From assembly GCA_016839705.1 (NCBI GenBank), contig JAEOTR010000057.1, positions 62,001 through 126,000 of the forward strand: DNA of 64,000 bases. The letters are read 5' to 3'. The stretch is from Promethearchaeota archaeon. Lineage in GTDB: Archaea > Asgardarchaeota > Lokiarchaeia > Sigyniarchaeales > SOKP01. Every line of letters starts with the position of its first letter. Position 1 is the stretch's first letter. Positions 9,619 to 18,531 of this stretch are shown here, piece by piece. Both the position numbers and the translations under genes were made by a program. The notes below the pieces were generated by a model, which saw only the letters and a program-made list of their open reading frames with translations, ran no database searches and was not told the origin of the DNA.

Positions 9619-10422
9619 CTAAAGTATTTTATCATCCTTCAAACTTTTACATAATTCCTGAACTTTTTCTTCGTTTGTTCCTGTGAAAATAATCTGATCA
9701 ATTTTCCTTTCTGGGACAAATACTTTCCAGACCTCAGTCATAGAACCATGCCTGCCTATTTTACGTTTATCCGGTTTTAGTTCCTCAGCATTTAACACTT
9801 TCACTTCTTTTTTATATGCTCTTACTACTCCAGAGATCGTTGGATTTCTAGGATTATTAATTTCCTTTAAAACCGTAATTAGGGCGGGTATTCTTGATTC
9901 AATGACAACAACCTCATCCGTTCTAAATATTCTCTCAACCAAGATTTTATCTTCTGTTAATCCAAACTTTTGAACATAGGTAATTTGAGGAATATTTAAT
10001 TCTTCAGCTAACTCTGGCCCAACCTGGCCTGTATCCCCGTCAATAGCTTGAGCACCAAGGATAACAAGATATTTCGTTTTATCTTTAGATCCTTTCAATA
10101 GATTTTTTATAGCAAGAGCTAAAGTATAAGAGGTAGCTAATGTGTCCGCCCCTGCAAAGGCTTTATCACTTAATAAAAAAGCACTATCCACACCCATAGC
10201 TAAAGCTTCTCTTAATACTTCCTTTGCTTGGGGTGGCCCCATGCTTATTGCTATAACTTCAGCAGTATGTTTCTCTTTAATTGTTAAAGCTAACTCAATC
10301 GCATTCTTGTCAAAAGGGTTAGTGATAGATGGAATTCCTTCTCTCACTAAAGAATTTGTCTTAGGATCAATTCTTACCTCAGAGACTCCTGGTACTTGCT
10401 TAATACAGACGAAAATCTTCAA
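9619..10422 (-). CDS. etfB: Electron transfer flavoprotein beta subunit
   Basis: This is the AMP- or FAD-binding partner of ETF-alpha, 267 residues, normal length. It shows the family N-terminus KIFVCIKQVPG and NPFDKNAIELAL, the loop GPPQAKEVLREALAMG, then AFAGADTLATSY and GAQAIDGDTGQVGPELAEEL. It starts with TTG at 10422, preceded by a GTGAAT-like ribosome site; no in-frame ATG precedes the conserved sequence. It lies between the acyl-CoA dehydrogenase gene and etfA. Whether the ETF is bifurcating cannot be decided by eye. Confidence 0.93.
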   Translation of the reverse strand: MKIFVCIKQVPGVSEVRIDPKTNSLVREGIPSITNPFDKNAIELALTIKEKHTAEVIAISMGPPQAKEVLREALAMGVDSAFLLSDKAFAGADTLATSYTLALAIKNLLKGSKDKTKYLVILGAQAIDGDTGQVGPELAEELNIPQITYVQKFGLTEDKILVERIFRTDEVVVIESRIPALITVLKEINNPRNPTISGVVRAYKKEVKVLNAEELKPDKRKIGRHGSMTEVWKVFVPERKIDQIIFTGTNEEKVQELCKSLKDDKIL

Positions 10423-10449
10423 AATTATTCACAATTTCACTGGGTGAAC

Positions 10450-11613
10450 TTATAAGATATTAGCTCCCTTTCTTAATAACTGATTGGCTATAACCAACCT
10501 CTGAATTTCACTGGTCCCTTCATAAACCTCTCCCATTTTGGCATCCCTAAAATACCTTTCAACAGCATATGCTTTCATTAAGCCATAACCTCCATGAATT
10601 TGAACGGCACTATGAGCTGCTTTCATTGCTGCTTCAGATGCAACTAATTTAGCCATAGCACTAGCTAATCCATAATCCATTCCATTATCACACATATGTG
10701 CCGCTTTATATGTTAATAATCTTCCAGATTCTACCGCACAAGCCATATCTGAAATTTTCCATTGAATACCTTGAAATCGTCCAATTGGTTGTCCAAATTG
10801 TATTCTTTCATTTGAATATTTAATAGAAGCTTCTAAACAGGCTTGACCTAGACCTACACATTGCGAGGCTATAGAAATTCTACCATAATCTAAAGTTTTC
10901 ATAGCTAACCGAAAACCTTCCCCAATGTTCCCTAAGATATTTTCATAAGGAACTCGAACATCTTGAAAAACAAGTTCAGATGTGTTTGAAGCTCGAACTC
11001 CAAGTTTATCTTCTTTTACACCTACGGAATAACCAGGAGTATTTGTATCAACAATAAAGATTGTTAGTTCTTTTCTTGATCCTTTTTCCCCAGATTTAGC
11101 TACAACAAGTAAAGTTTGGGCAATCCCCCCATTGGTGGCAAAAATTTTGCTTCCATTTAGTATCCATTCATCTCCATCTTTCTCAGCACTCAGTTGAACA
11201 CCTCCTGCATCTGAGCCTGCATTGGCTTCAGTTAAGCAGAATGCCCCTACTTTATTACCTTTAGCTAGGTCTATAAGAAATCTTTGTTTTTGATCTTCAG
11301 TTCCAAATTTATAAATAGGATATGCACATACACTACAATGGACTCCGATAGTAATCCCCCATGAGGCATCAACTCTTCCAATTTCTTCAGTTACTATACA
11401 AAAACTTATTGTATCGTCATGTAAGCCCGCCCCACCATATTCTTCTGGAATACAGGTACCAAAGTAATTCATCTCTTTCATTTTTTGAAAAATTTTATCA
11501 TCTAACTTTGATTTTTGGTCGCTTTCCTCTGCTACAGGTGCTATATATTCTTCAGCAAACTCCCGTGTGATTTTTCTCAACATTTTTTGTTGTTCATTTA
11601 AGGTGAAATCCAT
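10450..11613 (-). CDS. Acyl-CoA dehydrogenase
   Basis: This FAD-dependent enzyme introduces the alpha-beta double bond into acyl-CoA, the first oxidative step of beta-oxidation, passing electrons to the adjacent ETF. It has 387 residues, typical for the short or medium-chain ACAD family. The motifs FCLTEANAGSDAGG (flavin contact) and YEGTSEIQ near the C-terminus are present; Glu365 in the latter is the expected catalytic base, as in butyryl-CoA and short-chain dehydrogenases. It is the first gene of a three-gene operon with etfB and etfA. The chain-length specificity is not readable from sequence; butyryl-CoA-like substrates are the best guess. Confidence 0.95.
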   Translation of the reverse strand: MDFTLNEQQKMLRKITREFAEEYIAPVAEESDQKSKLDDKIFQKMKEMNYFGTCIPEEYGGAGLHDDTISFCIVTEEIGRVDASWGITIGVHCSVCAYPIYKFGTEDQKQRFLIDLAKGNKVGAFCLTEANAGSDAGGVQLSAEKDGDEWILNGSKIFATNGGIAQTLLVVAKSGEKGSRKELTIFIVDTNTPGYSVGVKEDKLGVRASNTSELVFQDVRVPYENILGNIGEGFRLAMKTLDYGRISIASQCVGLGQACLEASIKYSNERIQFGQPIGRFQGIQWKISDMACAVESGRLLTYKAAHMCDNGMDYGLASAMAKLVASEAAMKAAHSAVQIHGGYGLMKAYAVERYFRDAKMGEVYEGTSEIQRLVIANQLLRKGANIL

Positions 11614-11800
11614 TTTACAACAACTATTTGTTTGTTATTTCATAATCTAACTAATGAAAAAATTAGTTATTGATGATAATTATATTTTATCAATCCAAAC
11701 TGGCTAAATAAGAATTTAATTGATATTCTGTATAGGATTTTATTATATTAGTTGTATTTCAAAATTTAAAATTTAAATCTATATTAACCTTACTTTAACT

Positions 11801-12607
11801 ATGAGTAGTCTCAACCACCATTTTAAAATTTCTAAACTTAAAGATTATTTATACGTTATAATGGAGAATATCTCTATTATTCATCCTGTATATAGAAATG
11901 ATCCTCTAAATTTGTACTTACTTCTAGGTACTCACACCGCTCTTTTAATGGATACAGGATGTGGTCTTTATCCTTTAAAACCTATCGTGGATGAATTGAT
12001 AGTTGACCGAAAATTATTAGTTTTCAACACTCATTATCACTGGGACCATCCTTTGGGCAATGTAGAATTTGGAGAGGTTTATATTCATGAAAGTGAAGTT
12101 GAACTTGTTTCAAAACCCTATGATGTTTCATACTTCAAAGATTCTCCTAATGAAATTGTAAAGATTTACGCGGAGCAAGACTTTTTAATACCTCCCGCAA
12201 AAATAATTAAACCATTACAAGATGGAAATATTTTTGATTTAGGAGAAATTGAGGTAAAGGTTATACATTGTCCAGGACATTCCCCCGGCTCAATTTGTTT
12301 ACTTACAAACAGAGGAGAACTTTTTACTAGTGATGTAGCTTATTATGGGGATATTTTTCTTCCTAACAGAGATTCATTTCCATTAGTACTTAAATCTCTT
12401 TCCAAATTAATGAAAATTTGTGAAGAACAACCAGATCTCGAACTGTATCCATCACATCAGATATATCCATGTGATAAAAATCTTTTAGTTGATCTTTATA
12501 ATGGTATTAGAAATATTGAAAACCTATGGGAGTCTAAAAAAGCCTTTGATTTTTTTGAAGCTTGGCAAGTTGATGATGAGAAGTTTAGGTATTACGTAGC
12601 TAGATGA
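11801..12607 (+). CDS. MBL-fold metallo-hydrolase
   Basis: This is a metallo-beta-lactamase-fold hydrolase of 268 residues. The metal-binding motif THYHWDH (77-83) gives His78, His80, Asp82 and His83. HCPGHSPGS (from 156) supplies His160, TSDVAYYG supplies Asp178, and a later SHQ near 230 probably gives the last His, so the dinuclear site looks complete. The substrate is not identifiable; family members include hydroxyacyl-glutathione hydrolases, lactonases and thioesterases. The gene is single, divergent from the acyl-CoA dehydrogenase operon, with a promoter somewhere in the 187-bp AT-rich gap. The start ATG at 11801 has no clear ribosome site, so it may be leaderless. Confidence 0.88.
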   Translation: MSSLNHHFKISKLKDYLYVIMENISIIHPVYRNDPLNLYLLLGTHTALLMDTGCGLYPLKPIVDELIVDRKLLVFNTHYHWDHPLGNVEFGEVYIHESEVELVSKPYDVSYFKDSPNEIVKIYAEQDFLIPPAKIIKPLQDGNIFDLGEIEVKVIHCPGHSPGSICLLTNRGELFTSDVAYYGDIFLPNRDSFPLVLKSLSKLMKICEEQPDLELYPSHQIYPCDKNLLVDLYNGIRNIENLWESKKAFDFFEAWQVDDEKFRYYVAR

Positions 12608-12736
12608 TAAAAGTTTTTAAAAATCCATATAGAATTAAGCAAATTGTAGAAGAATCATTTGACAAAAGTTTTTATACAATCACGATAATTTTAGAAATGT
12701 TTTAATTTAATAAAACTAAACCAAAGGGTTTGAAAA

Positions 12737-13849
12737 ATGTCAATATCAGATAGATCTAAACTTAGTCAGCAAGTAAAAGAGCTTATGGATGAGTTTCAAA
12801 AGATTCAGATGAAAGCTATTTCAGAATTCCTTAAAATTAAAGAAAACCAGACTATAAATTTCCTTGAACTTAATTCTAAAATCATGGAAGCAAATAAACG
12901 TTGGGTTGAAACCAAAGGAAAAGATTTAACAATTCAGGATTTATATGATCTAACTACACCTGAAGAACGACTCTATCTTAAAAGATTATTCCAATTCATT
13001 TTCGACAAGATGTCAGATCAGCAAGAAAGTGAAAATCCCTTGCCAGAAAACATTAAAATAGAACAGATTATGGCATATGACATCCCTGCAGAATGGCAGA
13101 TTGTTCCAGGAGTAAATGATGATCGAGTTTTATTATATTTCCATGGTGGTGGTATGGTTATAGGTTCCCCTCGAGATTCTCGATATTTCACTGTGGCATT
13201 AGGGCAAGCAACAAAGATGCGGGTATTGAGTATAGATTATCGTCTTGCCCCAGAGCATCCTCATCCTGCAGGTCAAGAAGATTGTGTCACAGCATACAAA
13301 TGGCTCCTGTCAACAGGAATTAAACCAGAAAATATTATAATAGGTGGACTTTCAGCAGGTGGTTATTTTACTCTTACTACAATTCTACGGTTGCGAGAGG
13401 AAGGAATTCCTTTACCCTTAGGAGCAATCTGTCTATCACCAGGTACAGATTTCAGACAAGAGGGTATTGATGACTTATTCTTTGAAAATGCTAGGACAGA
13501 TCCAATATTAGCAGATGGGGGATTATTGTTATTTTGTATCCCCGCTTATGCAGCAGGTGCAGATCTAAACGATCCACTACTTTCCCCAGTTATAGCTGAT
13601 TTTAAGGGATTCCCCCCGTTGCTTGTACAAGCGAGTACAAGTGAAATGCTCTATAGTGGATCCAAGCGTCTTGCTGAAAAAGCTAAGGAAGCAGGAGTTG
13701 ATGTTACTCTAGAGACATGGGATAATATACCACATGGATTTCATGTATTTGGATTAAATGTATTACCTGAAGCTGAGGACGCTATTAATCACATTAAAAT
13801 CTTTATTCAGAAATTGTTTAAAGAAGAAGCGCTTGAAATTCAAGTCTAA
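12737..13849 (+). CDS. Alpha/beta hydrolase of the hormone-sensitive-lipase family
   Basis: This esterase or lipase of 370 residues shows the HSL oxyanion motif HGGG (136-139), the nucleophile elbow GLSAGG (204-209, Ser206) and DYRLAPEHPHPA (167-178), all diagnostic of bacterial HSL-type carboxylesterases. The catalytic His is probably His333 in PHGFHVF, and the acid probably Glu303 in SEMLYSGS, where Asp or Glu is found in relatives. The first 110 residues are a helical cap longer than usual. There is no signal peptide, so it should be cytoplasmic. It lies upstream of the methylmalonyl-CoA mutase genes but 128 bases apart with a T-run between, so it is likely a separate unit. Confidence 0.9.
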   Translation: MSISDRSKLSQQVKELMDEFQKIQMKAISEFLKIKENQTINFLELNSKIMEANKRWVETKGKDLTIQDLYDLTTPEERLYLKRLFQFIFDKMSDQQESENPLPENIKIEQIMAYDIPAEWQIVPGVNDDRVLLYFHGGGMVIGSPRDSRYFTVALGQATKMRVLSIDYRLAPEHPHPAGQEDCVTAYKWLLSTGIKPENIIIGGLSAGGYFTLTTILRLREEGIPLPLGAICLSPGTDFRQEGIDDLFFENARTDPILADGGLLLFCIPAYAAGADLNDPLLSPVIADFKGFPPLLVQASTSEMLYSGSKRLAEKAKEAGVDVTLETWDNIPHGFHVFGLNVLPEAEDAINHIKIFIQKLFKEEALEIQV

Positions 13850-13863
13850 TTTTTAATTCATCA

Positions 13864-13871
13864 TTTTTTTT
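13864..13871 (+). terminator. T8 terminator after the esterase gene
   Basis: Eight T begin 15 bases past the stop of the hydrolase gene and are followed by CCCC. This fits oligo-T termination before the mutase operon promoter. Confidence 0.35.
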
Positions 13872-13977
13872 CCCCTACTATAAAAATTACCTATTTTGTT
13901 CTATTTTTAAAAAAATAAATATAAATATCTATTATTACAGTACATAAAGATAATTAGCAAATTAATGTGATTTTAAA

Positions 13978-15651
13978 TTGTTTGATAAAGATTATTTGGA
14001 AAAGGTCAAAGAAGAAAAAGAGAAATGGGAAAAGCTCTATGAAAGCCTGAAAGAACGTGATGTTAGATTTGTAACCGACTCTGAAATTCCAATTAAGAAA
14101 TTGTATACTCCATTGGATCTCAAAGAGAACGACTATCTGAGCAATATCAGCTTTCCAGGAACCCCTCCATATACAAGGGGAGTTTATCCTTCTATGTACC
14201 GGGGGAGATTGTGGACTATGAGATTATTTTCAGGTCATGGAACTCCTGAAGAAACTAATAAAAGATGGAAATTTCTCTATGAAAACGGGGAAACAGGATT
14301 TAGTGCGGCAGTTGATGCATTAACTTTTAATGGAATTGACCCTACTAATCCGGATGGTGCTCCCGAAGTTGGAACATCTGGTGTACCGTTGTATTGTATC
14401 GATAGTCTGTTTGCTTTAACTGAAGATATACCAATAGACAAAATCAGTGTAGCATTAGTCGTTGAGCCTTTTACATCTGCACCTGTATGTGCAATGTATT
14501 TTAATATGGCCAAAATGCGCGGATATGACATAAGTAAATTAATAGGTACAACTCAAAATGACATTTTAACAATGACCGTAGGCTATATTCCTTATAAAAA
14601 TTGTCCTCCTAATCACATTCTACGTTTAGCATGCGATTTCATTGAATGGACCGTACCGATGAAAAATGTTCCAAATTGGCATCCTATTAATTTTACTGGA
14701 TACAATTATCGAGAAGGTGGAATTGATGCTGTCCAAGAACTTGGATTCGTATTTGCAAGCGCTTGTTCCCATATTGACAATCTTATTGAACGGGGATGGA
14801 GGGCTGATGATTTTGTAGGGCGTTTAGCTTTTCATTTAGCAGCCCATAAAGATTTTTTTGAAGAAATCGCAAAATTTAGAGCAGCTAGGAGAATTTGGTA
14901 TAAGTTAATGAAAAAATATGAAGTTAAAGATCCAAGAAATTTTGGTTTTCGATTCCATGTTCAGACTGCGGGTTCCTCTTTGACAGCACAATTACCTAAA
15001 TTGAATATAGTAAGAACTGCAATCCAAGCATTAGAAGCAAATCTCGGTGGTTGTCAATCATTGCACACTAATTCTTATGATGAAGCAATTTGCTTACCAT
15101 CTGAGGAAGCTGCTTTAGTTGCCTTAAGAACTCAACAAATAATATCAGATGAAAGTCGGATTCATAATACGATAGATCCTCTCGCAGGCTCATACTTTAT
15201 TGAATGGCTAACTGATGAGATCGAGGAAAGGGTGTGGAAGTATATGGATAAAGTCCAACAGGTGGGGTCGATTGACAAAGCCCTTTCGTCTGGATTTTTA
15301 TATAAGGAAATGAGGGATGCCTTCCATAAGAGAAAAACGCGTCTTGAAAGTGGTGATGAAATTATGCTCGGTGTCAATAAATATCCTGTTCCTTATGACG
15401 ATGTTACTGATGTATTTAGGACCAATAAGAAAGCAATTAACATTGAAGTGGACAGAATTAATAAGTTAAAAGCCAGAAGAGATAACGCAAAATTAGAAAA
15501 GATTTTAGATAAATTGCGGGATGTGTGCGAAAAAGAAGAAAATGTTATGCCTGTTATAATGGAAGCAACTAAAGAAGGGGCAACTGTGGGTGAAATCTGT
15601 GATATTTATAGAGAAATCTGGGGTATCTGGGAGCCTCCATTAGCAATTTAA
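13978..15651 (+). CDS. mcmA1: Methylmalonyl-CoA mutase large (catalytic) subunit
   Basis: This subunit carries the TIM-barrel part of adenosylcobalamin-dependent methylmalonyl-CoA mutase, which interconverts succinyl-CoA and (R)-methylmalonyl-CoA. At 557 residues it matches archaeal split mutases, in which the B12 domain is a separate gene, here 18 bases downstream. Family signatures include YTRGVYPSMYRGRLWTMR, GTPEETNKRW, TGFSAAVDALTFNG and FRFHVQTAGSSLTAQLP. The start is TTG at 13978, set by a GTGA site seven bases upstream; the only nearby ATG is out of frame. The mutase, B12 subunit and MeaB form one operon; a methylmalonyl-CoA epimerase was not seen in the window. Confidence 0.95.
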   Translation: MFDKDYLEKVKEEKEKWEKLYESLKERDVRFVTDSEIPIKKLYTPLDLKENDYLSNISFPGTPPYTRGVYPSMYRGRLWTMRLFSGHGTPEETNKRWKFLYENGETGFSAAVDALTFNGIDPTNPDGAPEVGTSGVPLYCIDSLFALTEDIPIDKISVALVVEPFTSAPVCAMYFNMAKMRGYDISKLIGTTQNDILTMTVGYIPYKNCPPNHILRLACDFIEWTVPMKNVPNWHPINFTGYNYREGGIDAVQELGFVFASACSHIDNLIERGWRADDFVGRLAFHLAAHKDFFEEIAKFRAARRIWYKLMKKYEVKDPRNFGFRFHVQTAGSSLTAQLPKLNIVRTAIQALEANLGGCQSLHTNSYDEAICLPSEEAALVALRTQQIISDESRIHNTIDPLAGSYFIEWLTDEIEERVWKYMDKVQQVGSIDKALSSGFLYKEMRDAFHKRKTRLESGDEIMLGVNKYPVPYDDVTDVFRTNKKAINIEVDRINKLKARRDNAKLEKILDKLRDVCEKEENVMPVIMEATKEGATVGEICDIYREIWGIWEPPLAI

Positions 15652-15669
15652 ATCTAAAGGTGATACCAT

Positions 15670-16068
15670 ATGGATGATAAGAAAATAAGAGTCTTGATGT
15701 CAAAACCGGGTATTGATGGACATTGGCGTGGTGGGATTGTTGTCTCAAGAGCAATTAGAGATGCTGGGATGGAGCTTATATTTGGTGGCTTTCAAAATGT
15801 TCAACAAATTGTTGAAGCAGCAATTCAAGAAGATGTTGATATTATTGGTTTAAGTATTCATTCAGGAGCACATTTTGCTTACACTCAAGAAATCATTGAC
15901 TTATTAAAAGAAAAAGGTGTTTTTGACGACATTATGATTCTAGTCGGAGGTGTTATTCCTGCCATAGACTTTCCAAAATTACGGGAAATGGGAGTAGCAA
16001 ATGTTTACGGTCCTGGAAGTCTTACAAAAGATATCATTGATTTTATTCAAAATAACGTCAAAAAATAA
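15670..16068 (+). CDS. mcmA2: Methylmalonyl-CoA mutase small subunit (B12-binding)
   Basis: This 132-residue cobalamin-binding subunit completes the mutase. The DxHxxG motif is DGHWRG (16-21), with His18 expected to be the lower axial ligand of cobalt; GLSIHSGAH and GGVIPAIDF (the GG loop) follow in the normal order. A strong ribosome site GGTGAT lies six bases before the ATG at 15670. The length is typical for the stand-alone B12 domain of archaeal mutases. The gene sits directly between the large subunit and the MeaB gene. Confidence 0.95.
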   Translation: MDDKKIRVLMSKPGIDGHWRGGIVVSRAIRDAGMELIFGGFQNVQQIVEAAIQEDVDIIGLSIHSGAHFAYTQEIIDLLKEKGVFDDIMILVGGVIPAIDFPKLREMGVANVYGPGSLTKDIIDFIQNNVKK

Positions 16069-16137
16069 AAAAACTATGCAATATTTTCTTTTTTAAATTA
16101 AAATATATAAGCTATTTTTTAATGGGGTTGCTATTTC

Positions 16138-17112
16138 TTGAAAAGGGACTACGACATTAATGATTTAATCACTAAATTTAAAAATAAGGATAAAATAGCC
16201 TTAGCAAGGTTAATCACAATCATAGAAAATGAACCAGATAAGGCTCATGAGATTTTCAGACATTTAGAAGATGTGAAAAATGATTCATACATAATAGGTA
16301 TTACGGGCTCTCCCGGTGTTGGTAAAAGTACTTTAACGGGTGAAATCTGTAAAAAACTCTTAGATGATGGAAAGAGGATCGGAATAATATGCGTAGATCC
16401 TACGAGCCCATTTAGTGGGGGAGCATTTTTGGGTGATAGGGTAAGGATGACTAATATTTCTTTACACCCAAATATGTTTTTGAGAAGCCTTGCATCAAGA
16501 GGATATAAAGGCGGAATTTCTAGAGCTGTCTTTGACATCAGTTTGTTATATGAAGCTTTTGGAATGGATATAATTATTATCGAAACTGTTGGTGTTGGCC
16601 AAGCTGAATTTGATATCTACAATTTAGTATATTCTGTTGTTGTGGTCCTAGTCCCTGGATACGGAGATGCAATTCAAATGCAAAAAGCAGGAATAATAGA
16701 AATTGGGGATATTTACGATGTAAACAAAAAAGATTTAGGTGGTGAAGACATTGCCGTTCAAATAGAAATGATGCTTGATGATTCCACTTTCCAGAGTGGA
16801 TGGAGACCACCTGTTTCTATGACTAATGCCATTTCCGGGGAAGGTGTGGATGATTTAGTGCAAAATATCATGGACCACAAGGAACATTTAGAATTATCTG
16901 AATCTATTAATGAAAAGAAAAAAAATAGGTTTAGGTATAAGATTAAGGAATTAGTGTATACAAAGATTGATAAAATCATCTCAGAAGGCTTTCTAAATGA
17001 AAACGAAATTAATGAGATTATAAATCATGCTCTAGATGATGGAAAGTTTAAAATTTATCGAACTATCCATAATAAATTCGAGGATGTAAATTTCGAAATT
17101 AATAAAAAATAA
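16138..17112 (+). CDS. meaB: MeaB-type GTPase, mutase chaperone
   Basis: This G3E-family GTPase of 324 residues protects and reloads adenosylcobalamin in methylmalonyl-CoA mutase. Walker A is GSPGVGKS (57-64). The conserved VDPTSPFSGGAFLGDRVRM (86-104) and ETVGVGQAE (149-157) are characteristic of MeaB/ArgK, and VNKKDLGGED matches the NKxD guanine-specificity motif. The start is TTG at 16138 after a short gap from the B12 subunit. The neighbours make the assignment as mutase chaperone secure. The C-terminal 60 residues are a helical dimerisation arm, as in other members. Confidence 0.94.
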   Translation: MKRDYDINDLITKFKNKDKIALARLITIIENEPDKAHEIFRHLEDVKNDSYIIGITGSPGVGKSTLTGEICKKLLDDGKRIGIICVDPTSPFSGGAFLGDRVRMTNISLHPNMFLRSLASRGYKGGISRAVFDISLLYEAFGMDIIIIETVGVGQAEFDIYNLVYSVVVVLVPGYGDAIQMQKAGIIEIGDIYDVNKKDLGGEDIAVQIEMMLDDSTFQSGWRPPVSMTNAISGEGVDDLVQNIMDHKEHLELSESINEKKKNRFRYKIKELVYTKIDKIISEGFLNENEINEIINHALDDGKFKIYRTIHNKFEDVNFEINKK

Positions 17113-17220
17113 AAAAATAACTTTTTCATTTGAATTTCTATTTTATATTGATCAATGTTTAATATTCTTCATTATTTTCAAAAACAATAATTCAAATCAA
17201 ATTAAATTAGACTGTTAAAT

Positions 17221-18027
17221 ATGCCAATACTAGGAATAGATTATGAAAAATGTAATGACTGTCAAATTTGCTATAATGCATGCTATAGATATTTCAGACG
17301 TGATAAAGAATTAAATAAAATGGTATTTGAAGATCCTAATAATCTTTGTGATTCATGCGGGCGTTGCATAGCAAGGTGTAAATCGGATGCGATTTTGTAT
17401 GAAAACTTTGGGGAATTCTTAACTTTTGAAGAAGCTCAAAATCCTAGTACATTAATATCATACGATAATATGCATAAATTTATGAGTGCTAAGCGTTCAA
17501 TTAGGGGATTCAAAAAGAAAAAAGTTCCAAAAGCTGATTTAAAAAAAGTCTTGGACACTATGAAATATGCCCCTACAGGAGCTAACATCCGAACTTTAGA
17601 ATGTACTATAATTTCAGATAATGAAAAAATCAAAGAATTATCAGGAGTGGTTATGGACGCAATAATAGCTTCACGCCTTCCAAGGTATTATGAAAATTTC
17701 ATAAAGGCTAAGAAATATGGGATAGATACAATTTTTCATAATGCCCCTCATGTAATGATTATACACTCAGAAAATCCTGGAGATGCCATGAATTCTACAA
17801 TAGCCCTGACATATGGAATGCTATGTGCGCAAACTTTAGGACTGGGAAGTTGTTGGATTGGATTAGCTCATGGAGTTCTTTCATCGAGTAAAGAAATACA
17901 GGAGAAATATACTGGAATTCAAGGTATTGTATGGGGTGTAATAATTATCGGATATCCTACACAAATTTACTATCGAGTACCACCACGTCCAGACATAAAA
18001 ACTAAAGGATTAGAGGAACTAGAATAA
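17221..18027 (+). CDS. Ferredoxin-nitroreductase fusion protein
   Basis: The protein has 268 residues. The N-terminal 60 form a 2[4Fe-4S] ferredoxin with Cys at 11, 14, 17, 21 and 43, 46, 49, 53. A nitroreductase-family FMN domain follows from about 85, beginning with SAKRSIRGFKKKKVPKADL and continuing with YAPTGANIRT (FMN phosphate contact) and TLGLGSCWIG. Such fusions transfer electrons from ferredoxin to a flavin that reduces an unknown acceptor such as an enone, quinone or nitro compound. The gene begins at ATG without a visible ribosome site. It follows the mutase operon but is separated by 108 bases, so it is probably its own unit, perhaps with the zinc-ribbon gene behind it. Confidence 0.92.
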   Translation: MPILGIDYEKCNDCQICYNACYRYFRRDKELNKMVFEDPNNLCDSCGRCIARCKSDAILYENFGEFLTFEEAQNPSTLISYDNMHKFMSAKRSIRGFKKKKVPKADLKKVLDTMKYAPTGANIRTLECTIISDNEKIKELSGVVMDAIIASRLPRYYENFIKAKKYGIDTIFHNAPHVMIIHSENPGDAMNSTIALTYGMLCAQTLGLGSCWIGLAHGVLSSSKEIQEKYTGIQGIVWGVIIIGYPTQIYYRVPPRPDIKTKGLEELE

Positions 18028-18060
18028 ATTGTAAATTAATTTATCGAATATTGAAAAAAT

Positions 18061-18429
18061 ATGGTAGAATTCTGTCCTGAATGTGGGAATTTGTTAAGGA
18101 GAAAAACCTGCAGATGTGGGTATGGAGAACCAGAAGGAATCACTAAAGATGCATCTTACAATCATATGAAAAAAATCTGGGATCCCCCCTCTCCTAATAA
18201 CATATACTGCAAAATAACAGCTACTCCTTATGATAAACTTAAATCTATGCTAAATAAAGGGAATATTCCCGAAAAATTAAAGGAAGTAAGAGAGAATATA
18301 AAATCTCATCTTTATTCGTGTAGTAACTGTCTTTATTATCATGGGGATATATTTCTTTGTAAATTTAAAAATAAATACTTAACAAAAGATTCCATCTGTA
18401 GGAGTTTTGAACCCTATTCAGATAACTAA
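18061..18429 (+). CDS. Small cysteine-rich protein with two putative metal sites
   Basis: I do not recognise this 122-residue protein. It starts with a zinc ribbon CPECG (Cys5, Cys8) paired with CRCG (Cys17, Cys19) and ends with a second cluster, Cys87, Cys90, Cys100 and Cys113, in the pattern CxxC-x9-C-x12-C, which could hold zinc or an Fe-S cluster. The middle is a lysine-rich helix. It begins 33 bases after the ferredoxin-nitroreductase, in the same direction, so co-transcription is likely. The start codon ATG at 18061 has no strong ribosome site. There is no basis for a specific function. Confidence 0.75.
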   Translation: MVEFCPECGNLLRRKTCRCGYGEPEGITKDASYNHMKKIWDPPSPNNIYCKITATPYDKLKSMLNKGNIPEKLKEVRENIKSHLYSCSNCLYYHGDIFLCKFKNKYLTKDSICRSFEPYSDN

Positions 18430-18447
18430 TTTCTGAGCCTTTAAGCA

Positions 18448-18489
18448 ACTTGTATTGTTCGAAAAGTGGACTTTAAACCTTTAAATATA
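18448..18489 (+). promoter_or_regulatory. Shared promoter element, copy 1
   Basis: First of three near-identical 42-bp elements. It contains TTGTTCGAAAAGTGGAC, then TTTAAACC, then the TATA-like TTTAAATATA (18480-18489), 42 bases before the ATG at 18532. Copies 2 (19104-19145) and 3 (20860-20901) differ from it at roughly 7 and 11 positions. Conservation runs through the expected BRE/TATA region and about 30 bases upstream of it, which implies a bound regulator in addition to TBP/TFB. Confidence 0.8.
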
Positions 18490-18531
18490 ATAAAAATAAT
18501 TAAAAACAAAATTGTGAAGGAAAATCATATT

